The notes under the pieces are model-generated. The model saw only the letters and a list, made by a program, of their open reading frames with translations, was not told the DNA's origin and did no database searches. From positions 1,488,001 through 1,552,000 of the forward strand of contig NC_026479.1 in NCBI RefSeq assembly GCF_000328475.2: DNA of 64,000 nt, in the 5' to 3' direction. Position numbers and translations under genes: made by a program. Positions 49,670 through 60,146 of this stretch are shown here, piece after piece; positions within the stretch are counted from its first letter, which is position 1; every line of letters begins with the position of its first letter. The DNA is from Mycosarcoma maydis (taxonomy: Eukaryota; Basidiomycota; Ustilaginomycetes; Ustilaginales).

Positions 49670-50991
49670 TTAGAAGCGACCGAACTGCTTAGCAGCCTTC
49701 TCAGCCGACTTGTTCTTGGCAACCTTGAGCACGTTGAAACGAACAGTCTTGGAGAGAGGACGGCACTGGCCGATGGTGACAGTGTCGCCAACCTGGACAC
49801 GGAAAGCAGGCGAAACGTGGGCGGCAACGTTCTTGTGGCGCTTCTCGTATCGCGAGTACTTGGGGACAAAGTGAAGGTACTCTCGTCGAATGATGATGGT
49901 ACGGGTCATCTTGGTCGACACGACCTTGCCAGTCAGGATACGGCCACGGATCGAGACGAGACCAGTCCAAGGGCACTTCTTGTCTGTTAAGAGTTGGCCC
50001 GAAATGCAATGCAACGAGACAACAGTTGATTCAGTTGAGAAAATGCAAAGTGAGTCAGTGATGCAGTTCAAGTCGGGTACCGAGTGTCGACCATCAACCA
50101 GCCTGTCGCAGCGTCTCCAGCATGTCGTTCCTCCAAAGGTACAATCAGTTTCACTGTTGATGTTGGTAGCGATAGTGTCATTGTGAGTGCAATAGCTGCA
50201 GCATCATTGCTTCGGCGGCGTAAGTAGTCCCAGTATTGCAATTATCTGCCAGACGCCCTGCATAGTTGTCGACCGTTATCATCCTACCACTCTGTCGTAT
50301 TGTCGCCATCACGCAGCTCAGAGAGCTCGCAAATCCAATCGTGGTAGCTACATCATCCATCTTCCTGAGTAAAAGCGTACCAGATCTGATGATGATCTGA
50401 AATCTGACTAACGCTTTTGCTGCGTCTTCCTGCGATCTACTAGGCATAGGTATACTACGCTGGAATGATTTCTCTCAGATGCCTTGCCAATGTACAATCA
50501 TCTGACAATCTGGCCTTTGGGATCCGATGCTCCAGCACTTTTGCCGTGGTCACCGTACCCATCTGGCAGGACGAAGATCTGTCTTCCACGTTGTGCTGAC
50601 GTTGACAAGCTCTGCTGCTCCATCACTACGCTGTTTCCATATGTGTCGATGAAGCAGATTCGTCATGATGCATGCGCCAATGGACAATATTGATGCACTT
50701 GTTGCTACTGCATTTGCTGCCGTTGACAAGTGCTGATGCTGCTATAGATTGGACCTTTGGAATGCGCGACGTGCTGTTTGAAATGCTTTGAGTGCTGATG
50801 GTCGATGAAATCGTGTCGAAATGCTTACCAATGTAGGTACCGTCAATGGCGGCACGGGGGGTCTTGAAGCCAAGACCGACATCTTTGTACCATCGGCGGT
50901 CGCGGGTTTTGAGAGCAGCCTTGGAGTTCTGGAAGATGGGCTGCTTCTGGAAAGCCTTTTCGGTCTGGACACCGAGCTCGACGTTGGACAT
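49670..50991 (-). CDS. RPS11: 40S ribosomal protein S11 (uS17)
   Basis: Exon 1 is 50991-50829 and exon 2 is 49983-49670, giving 158 aa, the human length. The intron (49984-50828, 845 nt; GTAAGC donor, AACAG acceptor, phase 1) is far longer than the others here (81-268 nt) and splices [12 protein letters not shown]. Diagnostic stretches are [56 protein letters not shown] and [17 protein letters not shown]. It binds 18S rRNA in the 40S body. The start at 50991 precedes [12 protein letters not shown]. It diverges from RPS12 across 882 bp. Confidence 0.95.
49984..50828 (-). other. Unusually long RPS11 intron
   Basis: 845 nt bounded by GTAAGC and TTAACAG. Ribosomal protein introns often host snoRNAs. 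One C-box-like ATGATGC (50207-50201) and a CTGA (50148-50145) exist, but no closing terminal stem is visible, so no RNA is called. Confidence 0.6.
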
Positions 50992-51873
50992 GATGGGCGA
51001 TATGTACGGTGAAGAAAGGTGAAGAAAGGGGTGACGGTCTTGAGGTAAACACGGTGGTGGTGACGACGAGATTGACAACCAGCTGGCGACGAGCCACACT
51101 CGAGCCTGTGCCAATCAAAGCTTCTGGCTACTGCTGCTAACAAAAAATGCTACACGCCCCTCAGTCTCTCTTGAGTTCTCTTGCTCTCCCAGTCACCGTC
51201 TTGAGCGTGTCGAGGTTTTCGCGAATTCAGTGTCCCTCACAGCCTGCAGTTCACCATTTTGCTCTGGACATGCTTTTGCTCTCAAGGCTTGATCAAGGTT
51301 CACTCCTGAGGGCTAAGCGACCACAATATCAGCGAGACTCTGATAGGCTGCTGTTGTGCTTCGATTTTCTTCTAGATACAAATCTGGTCTCGAATATATG
51401 AAGAAGCTGGCCGGATTAGAAGAAGGAATACAATATTGCCTACAGTACTGGATCAGAGTCACGTGCAAATATAAAAGATTAGTCGTGTCTGGAAATTCAA
51501 GAAACGCATCGGCCCAGGGATTCTCAATGGGCTCAACTGGCAAGCAGCTTGCTTTGTCGCGACGGTTGGGTGGAAGATCTGACAAGTGGCCCGATTCACT
51601 TTTCAGGAGAACATTTTGCGAACTTCGAGAGAGAAAGGCAAAGAGGCTGCAGTTGGTGTCTTGGCTGACCTCGAGCTGAACTGGAGAGGCAGCCGTCAGG
51701 GTGATGATGGAAGGGCGTCGTCGCCGTCATCACTTACACACACCATCCCACATCATCCTTTTTCTCGTATTCCCATTCTTCACCTTACGTGCTGAGTAGG
51801 AATCGCCTTATCGTTCATCTTTTAGCGATCCCTTTCGAAGAAGCCAACCTTTTCTTTCTTTCTTTCAACCAAA
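50992..51873. other. Divergent promoter region of RPS11 and RPS12
   Basis: 882 bp shared by two ribosomal protein genes. A pyrimidine-rich tract (CTTTTCTTTCTTTCTTTC, about 51849-51866) lies just before the RPS12 ATG, as is common for ribosomal protein leaders. No gene is seen. Confidence 0.6.
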
Positions 51874-52311
51874 ATGTCCGACGTTGAGGAGGTCCCCCAG
51901 CAGGTCGAGGAGGTCGAGGTCGCCGAGGCTGCTCCCGCCAAGGGCGCCATGTCCATTGAGGACGCCCTTCAGGAGGTGCTCAAGAAGGCTCTCATCCACG
52001 ACGGTCTCGCCCGTGGTCTGCGTGAGTGTGCCAAGGCGCTCGACCGTCGTCAGGCCCACCTTTGCGTTCTCGTCGAGACCTGCAACGAGCCCGAGTACCT
52101 CAAGCTTATCGAGGCACTCTGCAACGAGCACAAGATCGATCTGCTCAAGGTCTCTGACCCCAAGACTCTCGGCACCTGGGCCGGTCTCTGCAAGATCGAC
52201 CGCGAGGGTAACCCCCGTAAGGTGGTCGGCTGCTCTTGCGTCGTCGTCAAGGACTACGGTGAGGAGTCTGAGGGTCTCAACGTCCTCCTCGAGTACTTCA
52301 AGAGCCGTTAA
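51874..52311 (+). CDS. RPS12: 40S ribosomal protein S12 (eS12)
   Basis: Single exon, 145 aa. The eS12 blocks are [73 protein letters not shown] and [12 protein letters not shown]. The first 23 residues are an acidic extension typical of the eukaryotic protein. It belongs to the beak of the 40S subunit. Synonymous codons look strongly biased to C-ending, as expected for a highly expressed gene. Confidence 0.96.
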   Translation: MSDVEEVPQQVEEVEVAEAAPAKGAMSIEDALQEVLKKALIHDGLARGLRECAKALDRRQAHLCVLVETCNEPEYLKLIEALCNEHKIDLLKVSDPKTLGTWAGLCKIDREGNPRKVVGCSCVVVKDYGEESEGLNVLLEYFKSR

Positions 52312-53028
52312 GCGTATCGCGCTTGACCGTTGTCGTGATTGACGTCATGTTGGTCATCTCTTTACAAGGTTAGTATAGTCATCATGAGTTGAATTGCATC
52401 TCAGCATGACATCAAAAGGGAGTTGAAAGTAGGAAGCTCGTCATGCGCATCAGAGAAAGCGGTGAAAGATGATAGGATTCGGTAGTCTGGCGCATTTGAC
52501 GCGAATGGATAAGGATGGAAAGGTGGCTACGCTCTTTGCTCATTCAATGATGAACCACAGGACTCCCTCAACGGATGGTGCCCTTCCATTTGCGGTTGGG
52601 TACAGAGAAGAAAACCCCCTATCCGGAATCATTATACTCGTCTGACATCGAGCCAGAGCGTGGTATTAGAAAAGTAGATAAAAGGAATGGAGCCTAGGGA
52701 CAGAGGCGTCCTCTCAAATCTAATGACGCATCGTTGACTGACATTCTTGGCCTTTTGTTTTACCTGTGGACCTCTGCTGTCGTAGTCTCTGGTCGAGTTG
52801 GCTCTGGCATCCCATTCTTCCAATCCAAAATTTGGCCGTTTGTAGGCCACCTACACCATTTAATGTCAGTCTGCTCGTGTTCTGGTTGTGCTTTTCTCCC
52901 TCGAGCGGGTCTGTTGAGGAGAAAGACCACGATTGATTGTGTTTGCGATGAAAGGGGGTATACATTGAAGCACTGCGTGCTCGACGGGTTGATCAAAGTA
53001 CAGTGAGCATAGGCAGAACCATGGAAAT
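52312..53028. other. Convergent spacer between RPS12 and SAP18
   Basis: 717 bp. Minus-strand pieces near 52760-52900 are flanked by splice-like signals and could be an unannotated short exon, but I could not link them into a coherent protein. No repeat or RNA is recognised. Confidence 0.4.
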
Positions 53029-53842
53029 TCAGCGCCGTGAGTTACTATAACGGTCAGCTGGCCTGTCACGGTCTATTGTCCTTGACAGCTTAGGTGCCAT
53101 GGTTAGAGTGGGATCTGGCTGGATGACGCAGTCGAGCAAGTCGCCATCAGCCAGACCAATGTCGGCGATGACCATAGCGGCTGCATGCTCGTCGACCTCG
53201 TCGTTCAGGAGATGCCAACCGAGCATGTTTGACGTGCAATTGCGGTTGGGTTGTTGATTGTGCTGCTGATCAGCGTCATCGACGTGCATGTCGGTTGGAT
53301 CCGCAGTGTCGAGGTCGGAAAGGAGCGCCACGATGCTGCTCAAAGGAACACGGGTGACGCCAACACCTATGCGCTTTGAATCGAATTCACGAAGACGATC
53401 GTTCCAGTAAACGTGTCTGAAGGCATGCAGTGCGAGGGGCGAAGAGATGGTTGGATCGGCGTCGTATAACATCTGCGCAACTTCTCTCAGTGTATTGGTA
53501 TTCCTTTGACGTCATAGTCAAGGAGAACAGGTGGAAGAGGAGAAACAAGATGGATCAGCACCGTTGGTGGTGTTCAAAAATACGCTAGGGGTCAAAGGGC
53601 TTACCAAACGTATAGCTGGAACTCATCTCGAATAGGGCGTACATCGGGATGAAAATGGTCCAAAGGTCGGAACGGCGCTGGCTTCACGTACACCCTAAGC
53701 AAGAAGGGGGTAGCCTGTCGGTACGCATACGAATTTGGCAGCGGTAGAAGGGAAATCGCGGTCAATATGCCAGCAAAAAGATGGAACTTGTTGCTAACGT
53801 TGTACTCACGTCGTCTCGTGGTGATGGAGGCGGCTCCGCCAT
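53029..53842 (-). CDS. SAP18-like protein (Sin3/ASAP complex subunit)
   Basis: Exons are 53842-53810, 53714-53605 and 53503-53029; introns of 95 and 101 nt have GTGAGT and GTAAGC donors. The product is 205 aa. The joined sequence gives ATPFLLRVYVKPAPFRPLD, then DEFQLYVW-NTNTLREVAQML across the second junction, then HAFRHVYWND...SKRIGVGVT and LADGDLLDCVIQPD. These match SAP18's LLLRVF, the ELQIYTW helix and the YLDIAI strand in order. SAP18 takes part in Sin3 histone deacetylase and exon-junction-linked ASAP complexes; this is family knowledge. A polar insertion (about residues 105-150) makes it longer than the human protein (about 150-170). The 3' end could have another exon; the stop used is the first in frame. 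Confidence 0.78.
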
Positions 53843-53999
53843 ACTGAGAACAGCAACCCCAAAGTCGAGCCGCAGCCGCAGGCCTAACTTCGTCTATTAT
53901 GAGCGGATCAAACCTGTCTGTGTTGTCTGGGCGAGGAGATGGCACAAAGTCGATACTGTGATAGGTGGTAGTGACTGTAAGCAGTAAAGATGAACAACA

Positions 54000-54040
54000 T
54001 TCGTGATTCACGATTCGCGATTTGAGACTGAATCACGAAT
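54000..54040. repeat. CGTGATT/ATTCACG heptamer cluster
   Basis: Units in both orientations: ATTCGTGATTCACGATTCGC, then GAATCACGAAT about 15 bases later. Confidence 0.75.
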
Positions 54041-54726
54041 GAGGTAACTACATGTTTCCATAACTCACGACTTGGTCAAAAGTCGCAAAGTGGAGGAGCA
54101 CAACGCGTTTGCAGGTACGAACCGTGGAAAATCTGTGAATCACAGAATGTGCAAGAAAAAGAATCGCAATTCGTTATCGTGAATATGTAGTCATATAAGT
54201 ACAGGTATGTTAGTTACAGTTGTGAGTATCTTGATCGTGAATCTGCGTCGTGTTGGTTTCCTTTTGGCGCTTTTCGAGACGCGGATAACTCAGTTGTGAG
54301 TCGTGAGTGTTGGTCTTCAAGGGGCTCAGTGTGGTTGATAATAATCATTGAGACCACTCATAGCGTAATCCACCCACAGCTCTGCATTAATTGCAATCAA
54401 AATATCCAAACCTCTGCACTGTGACTGTTGTTTGTGTTGCACTCAGTCAGGAGTCCTCACTGACTCTCAGAATGTTCATGTGATATACGCGAAAGAAATC
54501 ACGATCCGTTGAGCAAAGCACAACAACAGCAACGCAGGTTCTCATCACATTCGTGATTGCTCTCGACATTCACGATTGGTTGGCGCAGCATCATCTACTC
54601 TTGGTTGCAAGCCACTTACAACCGATACCTGTCCGCCCATTCAAGACTCGAGCAATCCTTGGATCGCCCGAAAGAGAAATTCCATCTGGGAACAGCATCA
54701 CATCACACGACTCGCGCCCCAGCAGC

Positions 54727-54764
54727 CTGTTCCACCTGTTCCACCTGTTCCACCTGTTCGTGGT
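54727..54764 (+). repeat. CCTGTTCCA nonamer repeat in CDC7 leader region
   Basis: Four near-perfect tandem nine-base copies (TGTTCCACC frame) lie about 320 bases upstream of the CDC7 ATG. Confidence 0.8.
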
Positions 54765-55080
54765 TCATCGAGGAAGCTGCATTTGACAGCCTCGCAAGAG
54801 CATCGTTCCTCTCCCATCTCGATCCAATTTTTCCAGTTCAGACGCCCAGAACCTACGATCTCACGAATCGCAGCGCCACGCATCCGTAATGCTGTAGTCC
54901 TGCCAGCACAACTCAGCCTAGGCACAGCATACAGCTATTTGTGTCTGCACGCCGCATATACCTGCGTTCGCTGCTTGACTTGCAACGCAAGCACATCCGC
55001 CCTGTCCCAGTCGGATTTTCTCGCTTCTCGCTTCTTGCCTCTGGCTTCTGAGAGCTCACTCAGATATCCTGTTGCCTGTC

Positions 55081-57201
55081 ATGACAGGTCCACCTCGTCA
55101 CAGCGTCCCGGACCTCACCCAACCTGCACAGGCGCAACCAGCTTTGTCCGTCGGTTCTGCGAGCCCTGCACAATCCGTGACGCCCTCCCATCCAGGAATA
55201 CAAGCCCCACCCTTGATACCCGCCCAGCAGCATTCTAGTCAACCAGCATCCCATCCTCAGCAGCACTCAGGACCACCATCCGCGCATACCCCAGCGGCCC
55301 ACAGCGACAATCAGATCCAGCAAGCATCGAGTAGCACAGAAACCATGCGAGCTGTGCTTCAGCCGCAGAACGCGCCTCTTCAGCCAAGTCAATCAGCAGC
55401 ATACATCAACACTCCGTCGAGGCAACAGGAGCCCCAGTACGCAGATCCGCAAGAGTGCCTGAAAGCGCCCGCCGCCAAGCTACAACCTGGTGAAACGGAT
55501 GCAGCAGCAGACCAAGTTACCGAATCCACAGATGATGGAGACGACGTCACAGAGGACACCACAGATCCTCCCATAAACACGTCAAGTGAGGATGCAAGGG
55601 TAGCCGAACTCATCAAGCTCCAGGAAGAGATTGAAGAGCTCGAGACCGCCATCGACGGCCTCGGTGACTATTACCGTATCGTGGATCGGCTTGGCGAAGG
55701 CACCTTCTCATCCGTCTACAAGGCCATCGACCTCCAACATTTTGCCTTTGACAATGATGAGTGGGTTTCGCGCGGACCGCTTGATCCTTTGCGCAAAGGT
55801 GTTTGTCATGTCGCCCTCAAGAAGATCTACGTCACTTCGAGCCCGCAGCGCATCTTGAACGAGCTCTCCATCCTGGAAGACCTGCGTCCAGCCGAGTACG
55901 TCTCGTACCTCATCACCGCCTTTCGCTCCGAGGACCAGATCGTCGCCGTCATGCCCTACAGTCGACACCGTGACTTTCGCGACTACTTCAAAGAGATGCC
56001 GCTTGGCGACTTCAAATACTACTTTCGATGCCTCTTTTCGGCGCTGCAGAGCGTCCACGAGGCCGATATCATGCATCGCGACATCAAGCCCGCCAACTTT
56101 CTCTACGATCCAACCACGGGCCACGGAACACTGTGCGATTTTGGTCTGGCCGAACGCTTTGAGCCCTCCGAGTGGCGAGGAAAGTGTCACCACACATGTC
56201 CCACATCCGAGCATCCACACGGCACCAAAGAGATCAATCGAGCCGTCGATTCCATCTGGTTCGAACCAGGAAAGCCGCTTTCAGGTCAAATTGCGCCTTC
56301 GGAAAGCACAGCGTCAGCTTCCAACAGCCTTGCCATTGCGTCAACATCAGCTGCCACTTCTGCCAATGCGGATGCGCTCGCCTATACCTCAAAGTCCGGC
56401 GTGATGGATCCACCTCCTGAACGTGTGGGCTACCTGGTCTACGATGCTCGCCAGGGTGTACGCGCCAATCGTGCCGGTACGAGAGGCTTTCGAGCTCCAG
56501 AAGTGCTCTTCAAATGCCAAGATCAGACGGTGGCTATCGATATTTGGTCGGCTGGCGTCATCCTGCTCACACTCCTGATCCGACGATTCCCTGTCTTCAA
56601 CTCGAACGACGATGCCGAAGCTCTACTCGAAATTGCCGTCATCTTTGGCAAGGCACGTATGGAGACGTGTGCAATGCTGCACAACCGCACGTTCCATTGC
56701 AACGTCCCAAGTGTCAGCAACTCAGGCTCCCTCACCGATTTCATCTTTCGGCTGAACCCGGATCTGCGAAATCCAGGCAACCACCCTGATCCAGAGCAAT
56801 ACGCAATCGACGTTGCGAATGCGCTCGATATGGTCAAGTCGTGTCTACATGTCGACTGTACCCGGCGCAAGACAGCGGCCGAGCTGCTGCAGCATCCTTT
56901 CCTCCGCATCGATCCAGAAGAGGACGAAGCGATGGAGCAAGAACTGCATGACCAGTATAAGGACTGGCACGCACAGGATATTGCTGACTACTACCAGCAG
57001 ACGGGCGATGAGCAATACCACGAAGGTGAGGTTCCTGTCGATCACACGTTTGACCGGGACGAGGAGGATGGTGCAGACGAACAAGAGGATGGGCAGAACG
57101 AAGAAGTGGTCCAACTGCAAAGTAGGCGCGGCATGCAGGGCGAGGTATCCGAGACTGGCGAGAATGGGTCGCATGTCGAAATTGCCTCGCACCAGCAATA
57201 G
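55081..57201 (+). CDS. CDC7: CDC7/Hsk1-type kinase for replication initiation
   Basis: From the ATG at 55081, 706 aa; upstream in-frame sequence lacks an ATG. The first 180 residues are disordered, rich in P, Q and S. The kinase starts at YYRIVDRLGEGTFSSVYKA. The ATP lysine is in HVALKKIYVT, the catalytic loop is MHRDIKPANFLYD, the metal motif is CDFGLAERF, and the APE region reads GTRGFRAPEVLFKC, typical of CDC7. A long insertion between DFG and APE (kinase insert, about residues 365-465) also fits CDC7. With Dbf4 it phosphorylates MCM to fire origins; this is family knowledge. The tail is acidic (DEEDGADEQEDGQ). Convergent with eIF3d. Confidence 0.93.
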   Translation: MTGPPRHSVPDLTQPAQAQPALSVGSASPAQSVTPSHPGIQAPPLIPAQQHSSQPASHPQQHSGPPSAHTPAAHSDNQIQQASSSTETMRAVLQPQNAPLQPSQSAAYINTPSRQQEPQYADPQECLKAPAAKLQPGETDAAADQVTESTDDGDDVTEDTTDPPINTSSEDARVAELIKLQEEIEELETAIDGLGDYYRIVDRLGEGTFSSVYKAIDLQHFAFDNDEWVSRGPLDPLRKGVCHVALKKIYVTSSPQRILNELSILEDLRPAEYVSYLITAFRSEDQIVAVMPYSRHRDFRDYFKEMPLGDFKYYFRCLFSALQSVHEADIMHRDIKPANFLYDPTTGHGTLCDFGLAERFEPSEWRGKCHHTCPTSEHPHGTKEINRAVDSIWFEPGKPLSGQIAPSESTASASNSLAIASTSAATSANADALAYTSKSGVMDPPPERVGYLVYDARQGVRANRAGTRGFRAPEVLFKCQDQTVAIDIWSAGVILLTLLIRRFPVFNSNDDAEALLEIAVIFGKARMETCAMLHNRTFHCNVPSVSNSGSLTDFIFRLNPDLRNPGNHPDPEQYAIDVANALDMVKSCLHVDCTRRKTAAELLQHPFLRIDPEEDEAMEQELHDQYKDWHAQDIADYYQQTGDEQYHEGEVPVDHTFDRDEEDGADEQEDGQNEEVVQLQSRRGMQGEVSETGENGSHVEIASHQQ

Positions 57202-57260
57202 CACCAGAACCAGCATTAGCATCAGCATCAACATCAGCATTAGCATCACATCCAAGCATC
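57200..57260 (+). repeat. AGCATC/AGCATT hexamer repeat
   Basis: About nine imperfect hexamer units directly follow the CDC7 stop codon. In the frame of the kinase a stop interrupts the run, so it is 3' untranslated. Confidence 0.75.
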
Positions 57261-57587
57261 TGCCACAAGAGCATCTATAGACGCTGTAGCAGCAGCATCG
57301 ACATCAGCAATGGATCCACGACGTATCCCTTCTTGCAAACGGCATGGTCTCGTTCTAGGATCGACATGGTTGGCATCGATCCTCTAAACGCTCACGACGC
57401 ATTCATTCAAAGACTGAGCGCGTGTAAGCGGATTGTGTGAAAGCTTGTCACGGTCACGGTCCAGGGAAATCACGAATTGCATGATGGGTAAAAGCAACCC
57501 TTTTGAGTGAACGCGAGAATATACATGAAAGACATGCGAGGGAATGGGAGGTCGGTTGGAAGCAGGCTGAAGGGATGGGAGTTTGAT
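57202..57587. other. Convergent spacer between CDC7 and eIF3d
   Basis: It begins with an imperfect CAGCAT/AGCATC hexamer run (57200-57260) just past the CDC7 stop. Nothing else is recognised. Confidence 0.55.
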
Positions 57588-59327
57588 CTACTCGTCGGCC
57601 TCGTCCTCTTCGACGATCTCGTCGTTCTCCTCGCCAAAGTTGGCGGGGACGCGGTACATCCTGATGGTCTGCTTGTTGGGATCTTTGAGCAAGACGTACT
57701 TGCCCTGTTCGGCTTTTCGGGCCAAATCAGCTACGGTGCGGACGATACCCCAACCGTTGCTGAGATTGACGGCCATCTGAGCGGCGAGTTCCCTAGGCTT
57801 CAACCACGAGGTGCCCAAGATCATGTGGCGCGAGGTATCCTTGGGGTTAGCACGCGAAATGTAACCCAGCTTCATGCTGTCTGCACCAGCGAGCAGCGAC
57901 TGGACGGCGAATCGGGCAAGCTTGAACGAATTGTTCTTCATCTCGGTGGCAACAACCGCACCGCGCTGCGAGTCGAGCTTGAGACGCCAGTCGAGCGCAC
58001 CACCTGCCCCCTGTGCACGCGCGTCGAATTCGTTGAGCGACTTGATGGTGATCAGTTGCTTCTCCTTGGACGCTCCCACAGTGTAGGCGTCGACTTCGGT
58101 ACGGACAACCAGCTCGACAGGGTCCGACTCTTCCGAAGACAGGTTGAACTTGCGGTATCGATACGCACACGATGCTAAAGGAGCCGTCTCGTCCGAGGAA
58201 TAGAACGGGTTTTCGTGCTCGAGCTTGTACACATTCTTCTCGTTGACGACCTGGAAGGCAAAGTTCTGGTTGATGTAGGTGGCTTCCAGACTGAGAGCCG
58301 AGGGGGTGTTGATCGCGTTGGCTTTGGCAGCTGCTTCGTTTTCCTTGCCCTCGGAAGCTTCACTCGGCGGGTCAGCGGCGTTCTCGTTGACGGTAAGGTA
58401 GTCGAAAGCTCCACCGTCACGTTTGTCGAAAAACACCTTTCCGTCGGCGGTCTTGGTGATGATAACATCCCACGAGTAGACCGAACGAGTGGCGCACATG
58501 AGCAGCGCAAGGATGGAATCGGTCATGTAGATCTGAGCATCTTCCTTGGCCGAGATGTCGTGGATCACCGGGTCCTCGGAAGTAGTAGTGTTGTATCGAA
58601 TGCGGTCGATCGACGACAGGCTTTGAGCTGTCTTGACAGTGACACGGTCGTACGATCGGTCGTACTCGAACAGCGAACCGTACGACGAAATGTCTTGAGG
58701 CTCTTCGACTTCCAGGCGAAGCTTACCGAGACGAACAAAGTCGATCTCCTCGACCTGCTCCCAATCCTGACCCACGGTGACCGAGGCTTCGCGAATACGC
58801 TGAGGCTTGTCCCACTCCTTCCAACCGAATCGTCCACCGCCACGACGGGCACCAGCAGCGCCACCACGACCGCCGCGGGCACCGCGTCCTGCACCAGCCC
58901 CGAACTTGGAAGCGCCACGACCACCGGCAGCACCAGCACCACCAGCACCACCACGACCACCACGACCGCCACGCTGGCTCATCTGGCCCAAGCCGCCGCG
59001 TCGAGAAGCCACGGTGCGCGTATTGTCGACAACCGAGAACGAGGCTTCGTCATCACCATGGAAGTAAGCAAACGCAGAAGAGGCGGCCGAAGTGCCAAAG
59101 TTCTGCTGAACATCACGTGCACGGCCCTGTCGACCACCACGGGCGTTAGCAGCATCGTTTGAGGCACCAGAGGCGTTGTTCCAATCGGCGATGCGGCCTA
59201 CTTTGTCGTTCTTAGCATAAGGAGCAAACGGGATGTCCTTGAGCTCAGCAGGGAGAGCGTTGGAGCCCGAAGCGGGACCCCAGAGATCGTTGTCCGGTTG
59301 GAGCTCGGGAAGTTTGAAGCTCGCCAT
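57588..59327 (-). CDS. Translation initiation factor eIF3 subunit D
   Basis: Single exon, 579 aa. Family blocks are FKLPELQPDNDLWGPAS, IPFAPYAKNDKVGRIADW, FGWKEWDKPQRIREASVTVG, WEQVEEIDFVRLGKLRLEV, CATRSVYSWDVIITKTADG, EATYINQNFAFQVVNE, RYRKFNLSSE, ARFAVQSLLAGADSMKLGYI and MILGTSWLKPRELAAQM. A GRGGRGG-rich RNA-binding-like stretch (about 110-165) lies near the N terminus. eIF3d is the cap-binding, mRNA-channel subunit of eIF3; this is family knowledge. It is absent in budding yeast, which agrees with a basidiomycete. Divergent from VID27. Confidence 0.95.
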   Translation of the reverse strand: MASFKLPELQPDNDLWGPASGSNALPAELKDIPFAPYAKNDKVGRIADWNNASGASNDAANARGGRQGRARDVQQNFGTSAASSAFAYFHGDDEASFSVVDNTRTVASRRGGLGQMSQRGGRGGRGGAGGAGAAGGRGASKFGAGAGRGARGGRGGAAGARRGGGRFGWKEWDKPQRIREASVTVGQDWEQVEEIDFVRLGKLRLEVEEPQDISSYGSLFEYDRSYDRVTVKTAQSLSSIDRIRYNTTTSEDPVIHDISAKEDAQIYMTDSILALLMCATRSVYSWDVIITKTADGKVFFDKRDGGAFDYLTVNENAADPPSEASEGKENEAAAKANAINTPSALSLEATYINQNFAFQVVNEKNVYKLEHENPFYSSDETAPLASCAYRYRKFNLSSEESDPVELVVRTEVDAYTVGASKEKQLITIKSLNEFDARAQGAGGALDWRLKLDSQRGAVVATEMKNNSFKLARFAVQSLLAGADSMKLGYISRANPKDTSRHMILGTSWLKPRELAAQMAVNLSNGWGIVRTVADLARKAEQGKYVLLKDPNKQTIRMYRVPANFGEENDEIVEEDEADE

Positions 59328-59512
59328 TGTGATTGACGATATGTGTCTGTGTGGCAGATAAAGGCAAGATGATTGACGATGTCCCTTTGACCTATTGACG
59401 AGCTTTCGCTGCTTGTCCTGGCTGAGGCTGGGGCTAAGGCTGAGGCTGAGAGATGCCGTGACTGTGACTGTTTGTCGCGGCTCAAGTTGAGAAGAGTCTT
59501 CTCAAGCGCGCG

Positions 59513-59548
59513 CAATCACGAATTCTGTGATTCACGATTTGTGATTTG
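59513..59548. repeat. ATTCACG-type heptamer array
   Basis: Irregular units of the shared motif in both orientations. Confidence 0.7.
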
Positions 59549-59807
59549 GTTGGCACTCTCGTTCTTTGCGCAAGTTTTTTCATTCGTGATTATTCGTTAT
59601 TCTCCCAGCCCGAGACTCACGACTACGTAGAAAAATTAGATTGTTAGACCGTAGTCTCTGCAGCCTCGCTCCGCATTTCCCACGTGATGCGCAACGCGCA
59701 CTTCACGCTCTGTGCTTTGTCTGTGTTCCGGTGTAGTTTTTGTTTAGCTCAGAATTGTTAGAGAGTTGATTCTGGCCGGGCTGAGTCGCTCGAGGTGAGC
59801 TGTACGT

Positions 59808-59839
59808 CATTCACAATTCACAATTCACAATTCACAATT
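59808..59839 (+). repeat. Perfect (ATTCACA)n array
   Basis: Four exact tandem ATTCACA units, a one-base variant of the dispersed ATTCACG unit. Confidence 0.85.
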
Positions 59840-60146
59840 TCTGTGTGTTCGTAGTTGCAGGCGGCAAAAGCACACCAACAACCATGAACCCTGCTCAAGT
59901 GCCTATGGCTGCTTTCAACCAAATTTAAACGCTGCACAAACACATGGGTTAAGAGAGCAGAGAGCAGAGAGTAGACAGAGGGTCCAAGGGTTCAACAGCT
60001 TTTTCGCTGGTACGACAACCTTTGCTTACTGCCACCATCCGCTCCTACGCCACTGGCACTTCCGCCACCCTGCCTGACACTACCACAGCTATAGTGCTGA
60101 CTTCTTACGTCACCCTCTCTCGGCGGCTGCTCTTGATCTCGTCAGC

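Larger units (their letters stand above)
53843..55080. other. Divergent spacer between SAP18 and CDC7
   Basis: 1.24 kb with a heptamer cluster at about 54000-54040, scattered units to 54570 and a nonamer repeat at 54727-54764. A 220-codon frame (54576-55238) overlaps the kinase start in another frame and is not supported. Confidence 0.5.
59328..60146. other. Divergent spacer between eIF3d and VID27
   Basis: It holds heptamer arrays at 59513-59548 and 59808-59839 and a 14-codon ATG frame starting at 59883. No gene is seen. Confidence 0.55.

Noticed and set aside
50145..50207. C/D snoRNA candidate in the RPS11 intron
   Set aside because: C box ends in C instead of A and no terminal stem pairs the flanks.
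54576..55238. 220-codon plus frame overlapping the CDC7 start
   Set aside because: Contains the nonamer repeat, lacks domains, and overlaps a confirmed kinase in another frame.
58215..59162. 315-codon plus frame opposite eIF3d
   Set aside because: Antisense to conserved eIF3d; threonine/serine runs mirror the GRGG codons.
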